NCBI GenBank assembly: GCA_017555965.1 | Contig: JAFZFH010000007.1 | Coordinates: 1-39,610, forward strand | DNA length: 39,610 nt | Source: Bacteroidales bacterium | Lineage (GTDB): Bacteria > Bacteroidota > Bacteroidia > Bacteroidales > UBA932 | Direction: 5' to 3' | Shown here: one piece after another, positions 8,704 to 16,266 of the stretch | Layout: every line of letters starts with the position of its first letter | Numbering within the stretch: the stretch's first letter is position 1 | Program-made: the position numbers and the translations under genes | Notes under the pieces: model-generated | The model's database searches: none | Seen by the model: only the letters and a program-made list of their open reading frames with translations | Told to the model about the DNA's origin: nothing

Positions 8704-8784
8704 AACAGATTTCTATATCAGTCGATACACAGCGCCCGGTCCATTACCTTTTCTGGAAATAGAAATAATAAAAACCGAAGCTGT
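8691..8784 (-). promoter_or_regulatory. Alternative leader RNA structures (1:2 and 2:3) of a Phe/Tyr attenuator
   Basis: Region 1 lies inside the leader codons (ACAGC 8784-8780 and CGGT 8777-8774) and can pair with region 2 (GCTGT 8733-8729 and ACCG 8740-8737). Region 2, ACCGGGCG at 8740-8733, can instead pair with region 3, the 5' arm of the terminator (8692-8699), giving 8 contiguous pairs of which two are G-U. Region 2 and region 4 share the identical heptamer ACCGGGC, so they compete for region 3. Region 2 begins 3 nt after the leader stop codon, so a ribosome finishing the leader would mask it and let the terminator form. Confidence 0.8.
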
Positions 8785-8803
8785 TAAATCGATAAGTTCC
8801 CAT
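8744..8803 (-). CDS. Phe/Tyr-rich leader peptide of the aromatic amino acid operon
   Basis: A 19-residue reading frame encodes MGTYRFNSFGFYYFYFQKR and then TAA. Five Phe and four Tyr occur in 19 codons, seven of them within residues 9-16. All Tyr codons are TAT; Phe uses TTT and TTC. The frame ends just before RNA segments that can fold into exclusive antiterminator and terminator hairpins, and is followed by aromatic biosynthesis genes, exactly the arrangement of pheL/trpL-type leaders. A ribosome stalled in the Phe/Tyr run would cover region 1 and favour readthrough. The ATG lies only 8 nt after the presumed -7 element, so the message may be almost leaderless. It is too short for standard gene callers. 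Confidence 0.85.
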   Translation of the reverse strand: MGTYRFNSFGFYYFYFQKR

Positions 8804-8811
8804 AACGGTTA

Positions 8812-8819
8812 CAAATATA
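8812..8819 (-). promoter_or_regulatory. -7 element of the aromatic operon promoter
   Basis: TATATTTG on the minus strand fits TAnnTTTG. It lies between the frr stop codon (8831) and the leader peptide ATG (8803). No TTTG is found at the usual upstream distance, which would fall inside frr. Readthrough from pyrH-frr is also possible, as no terminator separates them. Confidence 0.5.
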
Positions 8820-8830
8820 GATAAATTTCT

Positions 8831-9394
8831 TTAGACTGTCATCATTTCCTTCTCCTTTGCCACCACGAGCTCATCAACCTTCTTGGTGAAAGCGTCAGTC
8901 TCCTTCTGGACAAGCTGCTCGTACTCCCTCTGGAGATCCTCAGGCATACCGTCCTTGTTGGCCTTCTTGAGAAGTTCGATCGCATCACGGCGAGCGTTAC
9001 GAACGCTTACCTTTGCATTCTCACCGGCACCCTTTGCCTTCTTGAGAAGCTCCTTACGACGGTCCTCAGTAAGAGGCGGAACTGTACAGCGGATGCTTTC
9101 ACCGTTGTTTGAAGGAGTTAATCCGAGGTTTGCGTCAATGATCGCCTTCTCGATTACAGGGATCATCTTCTTCTCCCATGGCTGAAGCATGAGTGTCTTT
9201 GCGTCAGGAGTAGTTACAGAAGCAACCTGCGGAACTGGTGTCGGGCTGCCATAGTAGTCAACCATCACAGAGTTGAATACGAGCGGATTTGCCTTACCGG
9301 CACGATATGTCTTGAGTTCCTCGTCAAGATGAGTGACTGCATGTGCCATCTTATCCTTTGCACCTGCAAGAATTTCTTTTGCCTTAGTAATCAT
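8831..9394 (-). CDS. frr: Ribosome recycling factor
   Basis: 187 residues, standard length. With EF-G it splits post-termination ribosomes. Recognisable features: HAVTHLDEELKTYRAGKANP near residues 17-36 (in the place of the usual RTGRA loop), VDYYGSPTPVPQVASVTTPD near 45-64, LGLTPSNNGESIR and PPLTEDRRKELLKKAK near 90-121, and a long helical three-stranded bundle at the C-terminus. It follows pyrH by 32 nt in the same direction, the widespread pyrH-frr pair. No terminator follows; the aromatic operon promoter begins 12 nt after its stop codon. Confidence 0.97.
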   Translation of the reverse strand: MITKAKEILAGAKDKMAHAVTHLDEELKTYRAGKANPLVFNSVMVDYYGSPTPVPQVASVTTPDAKTLMLQPWEKKMIPVIEKAIIDANLGLTPSNNGESIRCTVPPLTEDRRKELLKKAKGAGENAKVSVRNARRDAIELLKKANKDGMPEDLQREYEQLVQKETDAFTKKVDELVVAKEKEMMTV

Positions 9395-9426
9395 AGTATA
9401 GTGTTTTTAAATTTTACTTTTGTAGA

Positions 9427-10137
9427 CTAAACGTGTACGAGAGTGCCGACCTTCTCTCCCTTCACAAGCTTGGTAAGGTTGCCTTTCTGATTCATATCAA
9501 ACACGATGATAGGCATATTTCCCTCACGGCAAAGCGCGAAAGCAGTCTGGTCCATTACCTTGAGACGGTCCTCGATTGCCTTGTCAAAGCTGAGTTCCTC
9601 ATACTTTACAGCTGTAGGATCCTTCTCAGGGTCTGCAGTATAGACACCGTCAACTCTTGTTCCCTTGAGAAGAGCATCTGCTCCGATTTCAAGAGCACGG
9701 AGAGCAGCACCTGAATCTGTTGTGAAATATGGGTTACCTGTACCTCCTGCGATAAGTGCGACGCCGCCCTTCTCCATTACAGCGACAGCATCATCCCTCA
9801 TATAATATCGGGCTACAGGCATCATCGGAGTTGCAGTGAAGACTTCAGCCTCAACACCTGCACTTCTGATCGCCATGGCAAGACCCAATGAGTTGATTAC
9901 GGTCGCAAGCATACCCATCTTGTCTCCGTTAACTCGGTCAAAACCCTTTCCTACGCCCTGAAGACCACGGAAAATGTTACCACCTCCGATAACGATTGCC
10001 ACCTGAAGACCGTTCTTCACAGCCTCGGCAACTTCTTCCGCATATGCAGCGAGCCAATTTTCATCAATACCCTTGCCGGCAGGGCCGCCAAGGCTCTCGC
10101 CGCTCAATTTCAAAAGAACGCGTTTATATGTACCCAT
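9427..10137 (-). CDS. pyrH: UMP kinase
   Basis: 236 residues from the ATG at 10137. Phosphorylates UMP to UDP in pyrimidine nucleotide synthesis; hexameric amino-acid-kinase fold. Motifs: RVLLKLSGESLGG (residues 6-18), IVIGGGNIFRG (about 50-60), MGMLATVINSLGLA, GTGNPYFTTDSGAALRA (about 136-152) and KGTRVDGVYTADPEKDP. The frame is open 27 codons further upstream, but that stretch overlaps the promoter TACTTTTG at 10168-10175 and lacks family similarity. First gene of the pyrH-frr unit and divergent from the cytochrome b gene. Confidence 0.96.
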   Translation of the reverse strand: MGTYKRVLLKLSGESLGGPAGKGIDENWLAAYAEEVAEAVKNGLQVAIVIGGGNIFRGLQGVGKGFDRVNGDKMGMLATVINSLGLAMAIRSAGVEAEVFTATPMMPVARYYMRDDAVAVMEKGGVALIAGGTGNPYFTTDSGAALRALEIGADALLKGTRVDGVYTADPEKDPTAVKYEELSFDKAIEDRLKVMDQTAFALCREGNMPIIVFDMNQKGNLTKLVKGEKVGTLVHV

Positions 10138-10167
10138 AATCAATGATGTTTCTGATTTTACAGCAAA

Positions 10168-10175
10168 CAAAAGTA
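10168..10175 (-). promoter_or_regulatory. -7 element of the pyrH-frr promoter
   Basis: TACTTTTG on the minus strand fits TAnnTTTG, with TTGG at 10195-10198 19 nt upstream as a partial -33 box. It lies 30 nt before the pyrH ATG. Confidence 0.6.
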
Positions 10176-10207
10176 TCGAATTATTATGAAACTTCCAAGA
10201 AAGAATA

Positions 10208-10215
10208 TATCTTTG
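10208..10215 (+). promoter_or_regulatory. -7 element of the cytochrome b subunit promoter
   Basis: TATCTTTG fits TAnnTTTG, 55 nt before the ATG at 10271, giving a leader of about 50 nt. Confidence 0.55.
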
Positions 10216-10270
10216 CATGGCTTAACGGCATATTCTAACTGATATTAACTAAAACAGATTATAAACTATT

Positions 10271-10954
10271 ATGGCACTTTCATCAATTACCAAGAAGCTT
10301 ATCATGAGTATAAGCGGACTGTTCCTTATCGTGTTCCTTCTTCTGCACATGACAATCAACTTCTTCTCAGTGATTGACACAATCAACGGAACTTACGGAT
10401 CAGCTGACGGCCTTTTCCAGGCAGGTTGCGACTTCATGGCGCTCCCTATCGTTACAATCATGGTTCCTGTACTTGCTGCAGGTTTCATTGTACACATCGT
10501 TTACGCTTTCATCCTCTCTTTGGGTAACTACAAAGCACGTGGTACTGAGCGTTACGCTGTTGCCAACAAGACTAAGGCTGAGTCATGGGCTGCTAAGAAC
10601 ATGCTTGTACTTGGAGTAGTTGTTCTTGGTATCGTAGCGTTCCACCTCAACCACTTCTGGGCTGACATGCAGCTCGCAGAGTTCCAGGGACACCACGCAG
10701 AGAACCCTTACACTCTTCTTAACGCAACATTCGGAAGCTGGATCTGGGTTGTAGTTTACATCGTATGGTTCGTAGCCCTCGGTCTTCACCTTTGCCACGG
10801 TTTCTGGAGCGCATTCCAGAGCATGGGTCTCAGCAACAAGAACTGGGAGAAGAGACTTACTTACATCGGTTACGCATTCGTAGCTGTCATCGTTCTCGGC
10901 TTCTCTGTAGTAGCTGTCAACGCTTGCCTCCACGCAAACGGTCTCATCGCATAA
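10271..10954 (+). CDS. Succinate dehydrogenase / fumarate reductase cytochrome b subunit (b558 type)
   Basis: 227 residues with five predicted membrane helices (about 12-32, 56-80, 110-130, 157-180, 200-222). Conserved histidines suited to ligate two haems b are present: LLLHMTINF near residue 25, GFIVHIVYAF near 78, HLNHFW near 122 and LHLCHGFW near 172. The family anchors fumarate reductase or succinate dehydrogenase to the inner membrane and passes electrons from the menaquinone pool. In Bacteroidota this gene is normally followed by the flavoprotein and iron-sulfur genes; here it is followed at once by a strong terminator and an unrelated gene. Codon use is strongly biased, consistent with high expression. 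Confidence 0.9.
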   Translation: MALSSITKKLIMSISGLFLIVFLLLHMTINFFSVIDTINGTYGSADGLFQAGCDFMALPIVTIMVPVLAAGFIVHIVYAFILSLGNYKARGTERYAVANKTKAESWAAKNMLVLGVVVLGIVAFHLNHFWADMQLAEFQGHHAENPYTLLNATFGSWIWVVVYIVWFVALGLHLCHGFWSAFQSMGLSNKNWEKRLTYIGYAFVAVIVLGFSVVAVNACLHANGLIA

Positions 10955-10978
10955 TCAGATCTGACACATAAAAACAGA

Positions 10979-11012
10979 AGGCTGACCTTTCCGGTCAGCC
11001 TTTCGTTTTTTT
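10979..11012 (+). terminator. Strong intrinsic terminator after the cytochrome b gene
   Basis: AGGCTGACC-TTTCC-GGTCAGCCT is a perfect 9-bp stem followed by TTCG and seven T. Its position 25 nt after the stop codon closes a single-gene unit. The mirror strand also has a T-rich tail, so it can serve the convergent aminopeptidase gene, whose stop codon is at 11011. Confidence 0.92.
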
Positions 11013-12819
11013 ATATGGATTGGGTTTTATCTCGGAGCCATGCGGCAACGTCATCCGGAAGATGCGGCGACAGGGTGTTGTAAACCCATTCGTTATACTC
11101 GTTGAGCCAGCTTAGAGCCTCCGGACCAAGAAGTTCCGGCACTACCGCCGACGTATCGAAGTGGCAGCAGGTAAGGGTCTCGAAATCGAGCCAGTCGCCG
11201 AATTCGCTGATTCCGGCCTCTCGGCAGAGGATTATGTTCTCATGTCTGATTCCGTGCATTCCTTCTCTGTACAGGGCAGGTTCATTCGATGTCACCATAC
11301 CAGGGAGGAGCGGCTGCGGATTGTACTGATATCTGATGGACTGCGGTCCTTCATGAACACAAAGATAGTATCCGACTCCATGACCCGTTCCATGTCCGAA
11401 ATTTCGTCTCGCCTTCCATAGAGGCATTCGTGCCAAGGCATCAAGCTGATGTCCTGTGGTTCCGCGAGGGAAGACTGCCATCGAAAGGTCGATCATTCCC
11501 TTCAGGACGAGAGTATAGTCTTCCTTTTCAAGGTCAGTACACTCTCCCATCGGCACAGTACGGGTTATATCCGTTGTTCCTGCGAGATATTGTCCACCAG
11601 AATCCACGAGATAAAGTCCGGACTGACGGATTACTGCCGACCCTACTTTCGGCGTCGAATAATGCGGCAAAGCACCTCCCGGTCCGTATGCAGAGATGTT
11701 CTCAAAGCTGTTTCCTCTGTATCCCGGAATCTGTGACCGGAACCATGTAAGCTTCTCAGAAGCCTCCCATTCGTCGACTTCTCTTCCGGACGCAAGCTCT
11801 GTCTCAAGCCAATGGAGGAAACATTCCATCGCAACACCGTCGTCTATATGGGTCTGACGAAGGTTCTCTATTTCCGACGAGGTCTTCACTGATTTCTCAA
11901 GAATTACCGGCGATGTTCCGAAAACGACTCTGTCTTCAGGATATGAATCGGTGATATAGGAATACAGATGGTGGCTCAATGTGGACGGATCCACAAAGAC
12001 AGTCACAGGAGACTGTTCTTCACTGAAGTCAGAAAGTCCGAAGAATACAGCATCATAATCATCGACCGCCACTCCGTCCATCTCCAGCTCGTTAAAGCTG
12101 TCCAATGTGTCCGGATCGTCCGTCACACCCTTCTTGACAAACCATCTTACGCTTTCCTGTGACACAAGAAGATATGATATCACAAGCGGGTTATAATCGA
12201 TGTCGCTTCCTCTGACATTGAGAATCCATGCAATCTCGTCCAGTGACGAAAGAAGCACTCTGTCGACACCCTGAAGAAGCATCCATTTCCTGAGCCCTGT
12301 AATCTTTTCCGCACGAGGAGTTCCTCCGAATGTATCTACATCGAGGGTTGTGACCGGAGTCACAGGCACCTGAGGACGACCTTCCCATAGTTCTTCCAAC
12401 ATATCCGGCGCATTGACCACAAGACCGCCTTCTCCAAGGGCGTCATTAATTTCCCTCACAGCATCGACATTCCAGCAGAGTCCGTCCACAGCAACGGTCT
12501 TTGCCTTACCGGACAACCACTGTGGTATGCCGACAGCACCCGGCACTCTGGTCTTATGGAGTTCCACTCCTGTTCCTTCAAGCTGGGTAAGTGCCTGAAT
12601 GAAATATCTCGAATCTGTCCAAAGACCTGCATGATCCTGTGTTATCACAAGATCTCCTGCCTCTCCGGTGAATCCGCTGAGCCATTTTACCTGCTGCCAT
12701 CTTGGAGCAGGATATTCGCTGCTATGAGGATCGGAACCGCTTACCACTACGGCATCCCAACCGTTTCTTTCCATCAAGCCTCTCAGGGCGGTTATTCGTT
12801 CTGCAAAGACGTTTATCAT
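11011..12819 (-). CDS. pepP: Xaa-Pro aminopeptidase (M24 family)
   Basis: 602 residues, the long eukaryote-like APP form. Two creatinase-like N-terminal domains (about 1-150 and 160-310) precede the pita-bread catalytic domain (about 315-540) and a C-terminal extension. The five metal ligands are all present: D406 (LVDSGG), D417 (TTDITR), H480 (GTGHGVG), E513 (SNEP) and E527 (RHENI), so an active dimetal enzyme that removes an N-terminal residue before proline is predicted. No signal peptide, hence cytoplasmic. The gene starts 6 nt after the hemW stop and is the last gene of a three-gene unit. The symbol is by family only. Confidence 0.92.
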   Translation of the reverse strand: MINVFAERITALRGLMERNGWDAVVVSGSDPHSSEYPAPRWQQVKWLSGFTGEAGDLVITQDHAGLWTDSRYFIQALTQLEGTGVELHKTRVPGAVGIPQWLSGKAKTVAVDGLCWNVDAVREINDALGEGGLVVNAPDMLEELWEGRPQVPVTPVTTLDVDTFGGTPRAEKITGLRKWMLLQGVDRVLLSSLDEIAWILNVRGSDIDYNPLVISYLLVSQESVRWFVKKGVTDDPDTLDSFNELEMDGVAVDDYDAVFFGLSDFSEEQSPVTVFVDPSTLSHHLYSYITDSYPEDRVVFGTSPVILEKSVKTSSEIENLRQTHIDDGVAMECFLHWLETELASGREVDEWEASEKLTWFRSQIPGYRGNSFENISAYGPGGALPHYSTPKVGSAVIRQSGLYLVDSGGQYLAGTTDITRTVPMGECTDLEKEDYTLVLKGMIDLSMAVFPRGTTGHQLDALARMPLWKARRNFGHGTGHGVGYYLCVHEGPQSIRYQYNPQPLLPGMVTSNEPALYREGMHGIRHENIILCREAGISEFGDWLDFETLTCCHFDTSAVVPELLGPEALSWLNEYNEWVYNTLSPHLPDDVAAWLRDKTQSI

Positions 12820-12825
12820 ATTGTT

Positions 12826-14019
12826 TCAGATTATGTCTGTTATTATACTGTCCGAGATAAAAAAGCATTTTTCAGGAATACGGACACGACCGTCTTCCGT
12901 TCTTGTCAGATTGCCCACGGCAAAGGCTCTTTCAAGTTCCTGGGGATCCACATGGGCCTTGAGGTAGTCTTCGGAGATTCCTTCTGAAGTACGGAGAGCC
13001 AGCATTATGCGCTCGAGGACTACCTGCTCTTCTGTCAGTTCTTCACCGTCCTGCACCGACAACGGATCTTCAACATACTTGTTCAGATCCGGTTCATTCC
13101 ATCGGCGCTTATATAAACCCGCCTCATCAGAGGCGCGACCTGGCCGGGTGTCTGACTGTGGGGAAATAAGGCTGTGCGCTCCGGGGCCGAGGCCGATGTA
13201 AGGGACGTGACGCCAATAGGCGGAATTGTGACGGGCCTCATAACCGGGAAGAGCGAAATTGGAGATTTCATAGTGGCTGTAGCCGGCACTGCGAAGAGCA
13301 TCACAAAGCATTGCATACTGCCGTTCGCAAAGTTCGTCGGAAGCCTCCTCCCACTTCCCACGTTTCACCAGCCTGGCAAGCATGCTGCCTGGTTCGACAG
13401 AAAGCTGATATGAGGATATGTGCTGCGGCAGTCGTCCTGACGGAGAGATGGACAAAGCTTCATTCAAGCTCTCCTTCCACTGGGAATCAGTCAGTTGCGA
13501 AAGTCCGAAGATAAGATCTATGCTTATATTCATGACTCCTGCATTCTCAAGGATTGCATAGGCCCGTCTTGCCGTCTGAGCATCATGTCTGCGGTTCATG
13601 AACTTGAGGATTCCGTCATCGAAAGACTGCACCCCCATGCTTATACGGTTTACACCCAGTTCCAGCAGACCCTTGACATATTCTTCCCCTTTTTCAACGA
13701 TGTCTTCAGGATTCACCTCCACGGTAAACTCGTCATATGGGCCTCCGTGCCCAACGTCTTTAAGGATCTGAAGTATCCGTTCAAAAACACAAAGGGGCAG
13801 CACCGATGGGGTGCCGCCTCCTATGTACAATGTATTTACCTCATTTGAAATCTCATCTGCACGATGCCTCATCTCCAGGACAAGAGCATCTGCAAATTTT
13901 CCGAACATAGCCTCCTGCTTGAGGACATCCTCTGCACCGCGGCATTTCGCGGCAACCTCCGAATAGAAGTCACAATATGTGCAGAAGCTCCTGCAGAAAG
14001 GTATGTGGACGTATATCAC
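12826..14019 (-). CDS. hemW: Radical SAM haem chaperone HemW-like protein
   Basis: 397 residues. The radical SAM cysteine motif C-x3-C-x2-C (C9, C13, C16 in IPFCRSFCTYCDFYSE) lies at the extreme N-terminus. YIGGGTPSVLP near 67, VEVNPEDI near 101, NRISMGVQSF near 125 and SIDLIFGL near 167 are family motifs, and a HemN C-terminal domain follows. The Phe after the third Cys-Asp places it with HemW (haem binding and delivery) rather than coproporphyrinogen dehydrogenase HemN, which has a fourth nearby Cys. It is separated by 2 nt from the upstream coiled-coil gene and by 6 nt from pepP. Confidence 0.9.
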   Translation of the reverse strand: MIYVHIPFCRSFCTYCDFYSEVAAKCRGAEDVLKQEAMFGKFADALVLEMRHRADEISNEVNTLYIGGGTPSVLPLCVFERILQILKDVGHGGPYDEFTVEVNPEDIVEKGEEYVKGLLELGVNRISMGVQSFDDGILKFMNRRHDAQTARRAYAILENAGVMNISIDLIFGLSQLTDSQWKESLNEALSISPSGRLPQHISSYQLSVEPGSMLARLVKRGKWEEASDELCERQYAMLCDALRSAGYSHYEISNFALPGYEARHNSAYWRHVPYIGLGPGAHSLISPQSDTRPGRASDEAGLYKRRWNEPDLNKYVEDPLSVQDGEELTEEQVVLERIMLALRTSEGISEDYLKAHVDPQELERAFAVGNLTRTEDGRVRIPEKCFFISDSIITDII

Positions 14020-14021
14020 GG

Positions 14022-14885
14022 CTATCGAAGCATCAGTTCTGATGAACCGAGCATTGTCTGCTCAGTATATGCCTCAACAGTGTAGATACCCTTCACATAC
14101 TCCGGAATATCATTCAGGTAGATGCTGAGCTCAACCTCCTTGCCCTGATAATCAACCTCTCGTGATGCAGAGCAGATCATTGGCTCGCCATTTACTTCAA
14201 ATGTTCTCTGAGTGCCATTGGTAAGGAGAATGTCATCCGGTCCCTTGACTCTGATGTACACTCTTACCGGACCCTTTGGAGCAAGGTCATTCTCAACGAG
14301 GCTGAGAGAAGTGAGAAGTCTCACAACTCGGCTGCTTCTGTCGGTAACCTTGTCAGATGCATTATACGCTTCTATCTTGATTCCACGCGCCTTGATCACA
14401 GAACCTGCCGCAACCTGACCTGAAAGGTCCTCCACTGTCTTGTTGAGAGCAGCCTCTCTCTTTCTGCTTTCTGCAGCCTCACGTCTTGCTGCCGCAGCAT
14501 CTGCAGTAAGCTTCTTGTTAAGGGTGTTGAGAGAGTCGATCTGTACGATATAGCTCTTCATGATGCTTCTGAGCGTACCGAGCTCCTTCTCATACTGGCG
14601 CATCTTGCTGCGGTTGGTAGCCTCAGTCTTCTGAATTCTTTCAATAAGCTGAGAAACCTCCTCGCGTGATGAATCGAGCTGAGAGTTGATGGTATCGTAA
14701 TCCGAAGACAACGAGGCGTAATCGTTCTGGAGTTCAATCATCTGAGCAGTAAGCTCTTCCTTATCGATAGTCAATTCGTTTACAAGGGTTGTCTTCTGAT
14801 ACCATATGTATGCGAGAGTGCCCATAAGCAGTACTGTCACTGCAATCAGTGCATACATGATCTTTTTCAGAGTGCTGTTTTCCAT
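14022..14885 (-). CDS. Single-pass membrane protein with long coiled coil, unknown function
   Basis: 287 residues, family not recognised beyond being Bacteroidota-like. Residues about 8-29 form one membrane helix (IMYALIAVTVLLMGTLAYIW). Residues about 34-155 are a heptad-rich coiled coil, and residues about 165-287 look like a compact beta domain (VRVYIRVKGPDDILL, EVELSIYLNDIPEYVKG, YTVEAYT). Topology is probably N-in with the coiled coil and C-terminal domain in the periplasm. It is the promoter-proximal gene of a unit with hemW (2-nt gap) and pepP. Confidence 0.75.
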   Translation of the reverse strand: MENSTLKKIMYALIAVTVLLMGTLAYIWYQKTTLVNELTIDKEELTAQMIELQNDYASLSSDYDTINSQLDSSREEVSQLIERIQKTEATNRSKMRQYEKELGTLRSIMKSYIVQIDSLNTLNKKLTADAAAARREAAESRKREAALNKTVEDLSGQVAAGSVIKARGIKIEAYNASDKVTDRSSRVVRLLTSLSLVENDLAPKGPVRVYIRVKGPDDILLTNGTQRTFEVNGEPMICSASREVDYQGKEVELSIYLNDIPEYVKGIYTVEAYTEQTMLGSSELMLR

Positions 14886-14946
14886 ATCAATAGTATTTTT
14901 GTTTCTTTCGATGAATATACTTTACCATGCCTGGGATGGTAACACG

Positions 14947-14954
14947 CAAAGATA
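14947..14954 (-). promoter_or_regulatory. -7 element for the coiled-coil protein / hemW / pepP unit
   Basis: TATCTTTG on the minus strand fits TAnnTTTG, 61 nt before the ATG at 14885. Confidence 0.6.
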
Positions 14955-14965
14955 AGAAATTTTCG

Positions 14966-14973
14966 TATATTTG
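14966..14973 (+). promoter_or_regulatory. -7 element for the 15023 gene
   Basis: TATATTTG fits TAnnTTTG, 49 nt before the ATG at 15023. It is back to back with the minus-strand promoter at 14947. Confidence 0.55.
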
Positions 14974-15022
14974 TGAGTCGTCCATAGGGACATAACCATG
15001 TTTAACCTGCAAATATAAAGCC

Positions 15023-15481
15023 ATGAAATACTTAATCAGAGCAGTCAAATACTTCTTCTATTTCGCAATTCTCACTACAGCCATCGTATATGCGCTCATC
15101 CTGATCGGAGCAGTCGAGGGCGGAATTGAAAACATTTTTGAAGATGGCTACAACTCTTTGTACAAGATTGCCATATTTTTTGCAATAGTGGCAGCTGTAT
15201 ATCCAAAATTCGGATTCGTTACCAGAAAACTGGAAACTGAAGCAGATTGGGATACAGTCAAGGTTGCTGCCAAAGCTTATTTCCAGGAGAAACCGTTCAA
15301 GGTGGAAAGTGAAGGCACTGACTCCATCTCATTCCGACGCAGAGATCCTATCGGAAGACTGACCAAGATGTGCGAGGACCGCATAACGATCAGCCGCACC
15401 GAAAACGGATACTCCATGGAAGGTTTGAGAAAAGATGTATTCCTTTATGCTACCGGAGTGGAGATAAAGATTAACAATTAA
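15023..15481 (+). CDS. Small membrane protein of unknown function
   Basis: 152 residues. Two membrane helices are visible, about residues 8-29 (YFFYFAILTTAIVYALILIG) and 47-62 (IAIFFAIVAAVYPKFGF). A soluble tail of about 85 residues follows, with charged and beta-prone segments (FKVESEGTDSISFRRRD, DRITISRTENGYSMEG). No catalytic motif or known family was recognised. It is followed after 12 nt by the DUF2007 gene, so the two are probably co-transcribed. Confidence 0.7.
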   Translation: MKYLIRAVKYFFYFAILTTAIVYALILIGAVEGGIENIFEDGYNSLYKIAIFFAIVAAVYPKFGFVTRKLETEADWDTVKVAAKAYFQEKPFKVESEGTDSISFRRRDPIGRLTKMCEDRITISRTENGYSMEGLRKDVFLYATGVEIKINN

Positions 15482-15493
15482 AGCTCATCAACT

Positions 15494-15712
15494 ATGGAAG
15501 AGTTGAAAACAGTGGCAACGTTCGCCGACCCGATGCTTGCCAGCATCACCAAAGGTCTTCTCGAATCCAACGGGATAATGGCGGAAATATTCGGAGAGTT
15601 CTCTTCGTATCCGTCGGTCAACGTCGTTGAAGAGAACATCGAATTGAAAGTCAATGCTTCAGACTACGAATCTGCATTAAGCATCTTGGCCGCCTCTGAC
15701 AAGGCAGAGTAG
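15494..15712 (+). CDS. DUF2007-family small protein
   Basis: 72 residues. The layout is that of DUF2007, sometimes annotated as putative signal-transducing protein: LKTVATFADPMLASITKGLLESNGI (strand-helix), a central loop, then IELKVNASDYESALSIL, where a strand and helix end the fold. No enzymatic residues are evident. Its last 49 bp overlap the convergent DUF3109 gene. Confidence 0.8.
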   Translation: MEELKTVATFADPMLASITKGLLESNGIMAEIFGEFSSYPSVNVVEENIELKVNASDYESALSILAASDKAE

Positions 15713-16260
15713 AAAGCCTCGCCGAAATAACGCTCTATAGGTTCGCGTAAAAACTCATATACGCGGACCTTTTCTTTTTTACCTTTTGCAAATGCATCCT
15801 GGCAGATGTGCCATCTGTGAAGGTTAAGAGCCCTCATTCCGTTACGGAGGGTTGTTATGCGGATCGGATAGAGCCAGCATGAAATCGGCTTACGGAAGTC
15901 GCCCTTACCCTGGAACCAGCATCTCTCCATCGAGCAGAAGCAGTTTCCCGCATCGTCAAAGAGGGTATATACGCATTCCTCGCTTCCAGGGACCAGCGGA
16001 GTGACCATATCGCCATCCATATCGATCTCGTAGAAGCCCTTCTTCGCAACGCTGGCGCGACCTTCTTCAGACATTATAGGGGAGAATATCGGATAGTTCT
16101 TCTCGATAGCCTCAGCCTCACATTCTTCCAGAGGAGCACCACTGTCTCCGATAACACAACAGCAACCCTTGCATTTTTCGTAGTCGCATGCGAAATACTC
16201 GGTCAGAATCTCCTCTGACACCAGACAATCGTCTATCTCAATAATTGTTCCGTGATACAT
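15664..16260 (-). CDS. DUF3109-family cysteine-rich protein
   Basis: 198 residues. Cysteines are clustered as in a metal-binding protein: C24 and C30, then GCCCVIGDSG near residues 32-41, C96, CFC near 107-109, and C114, C128 and C152. DUF3109 is widespread in Bacteroidota; cysteine spacing resembles the zinc/iron-cluster CxxCxxCC (UPF0153/YkgJ) proteins, but the function is unknown. The gene begins 6 nt after the M16 homologue's stop codon and ends inside the convergent DUF2007 gene. Confidence 0.85.
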   Translation of the reverse strand: MYHGTIIEIDDCLVSEEILTEYFACDYEKCKGCCCVIGDSGAPLEECEAEAIEKNYPIFSPIMSEEGRASVAKKGFYEIDMDGDMVTPLVPGSEECVYTLFDDAGNCFCSMERCWFQGKGDFRKPISCWLYPIRITTLRNGMRALNLHRWHICQDAFAKGKKEKVRVYEFLREPIERYFGEAFYSALSEAAKMLNADS

Positions 16261-16266
16261 AACTTA

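Noticed and set aside
9415-9422. TACTTTTG on the plus strand between frr and pyrH
   Set aside because: Matches the promoter consensus, but no plus-strand gene follows; frr occupies the region on the other strand.
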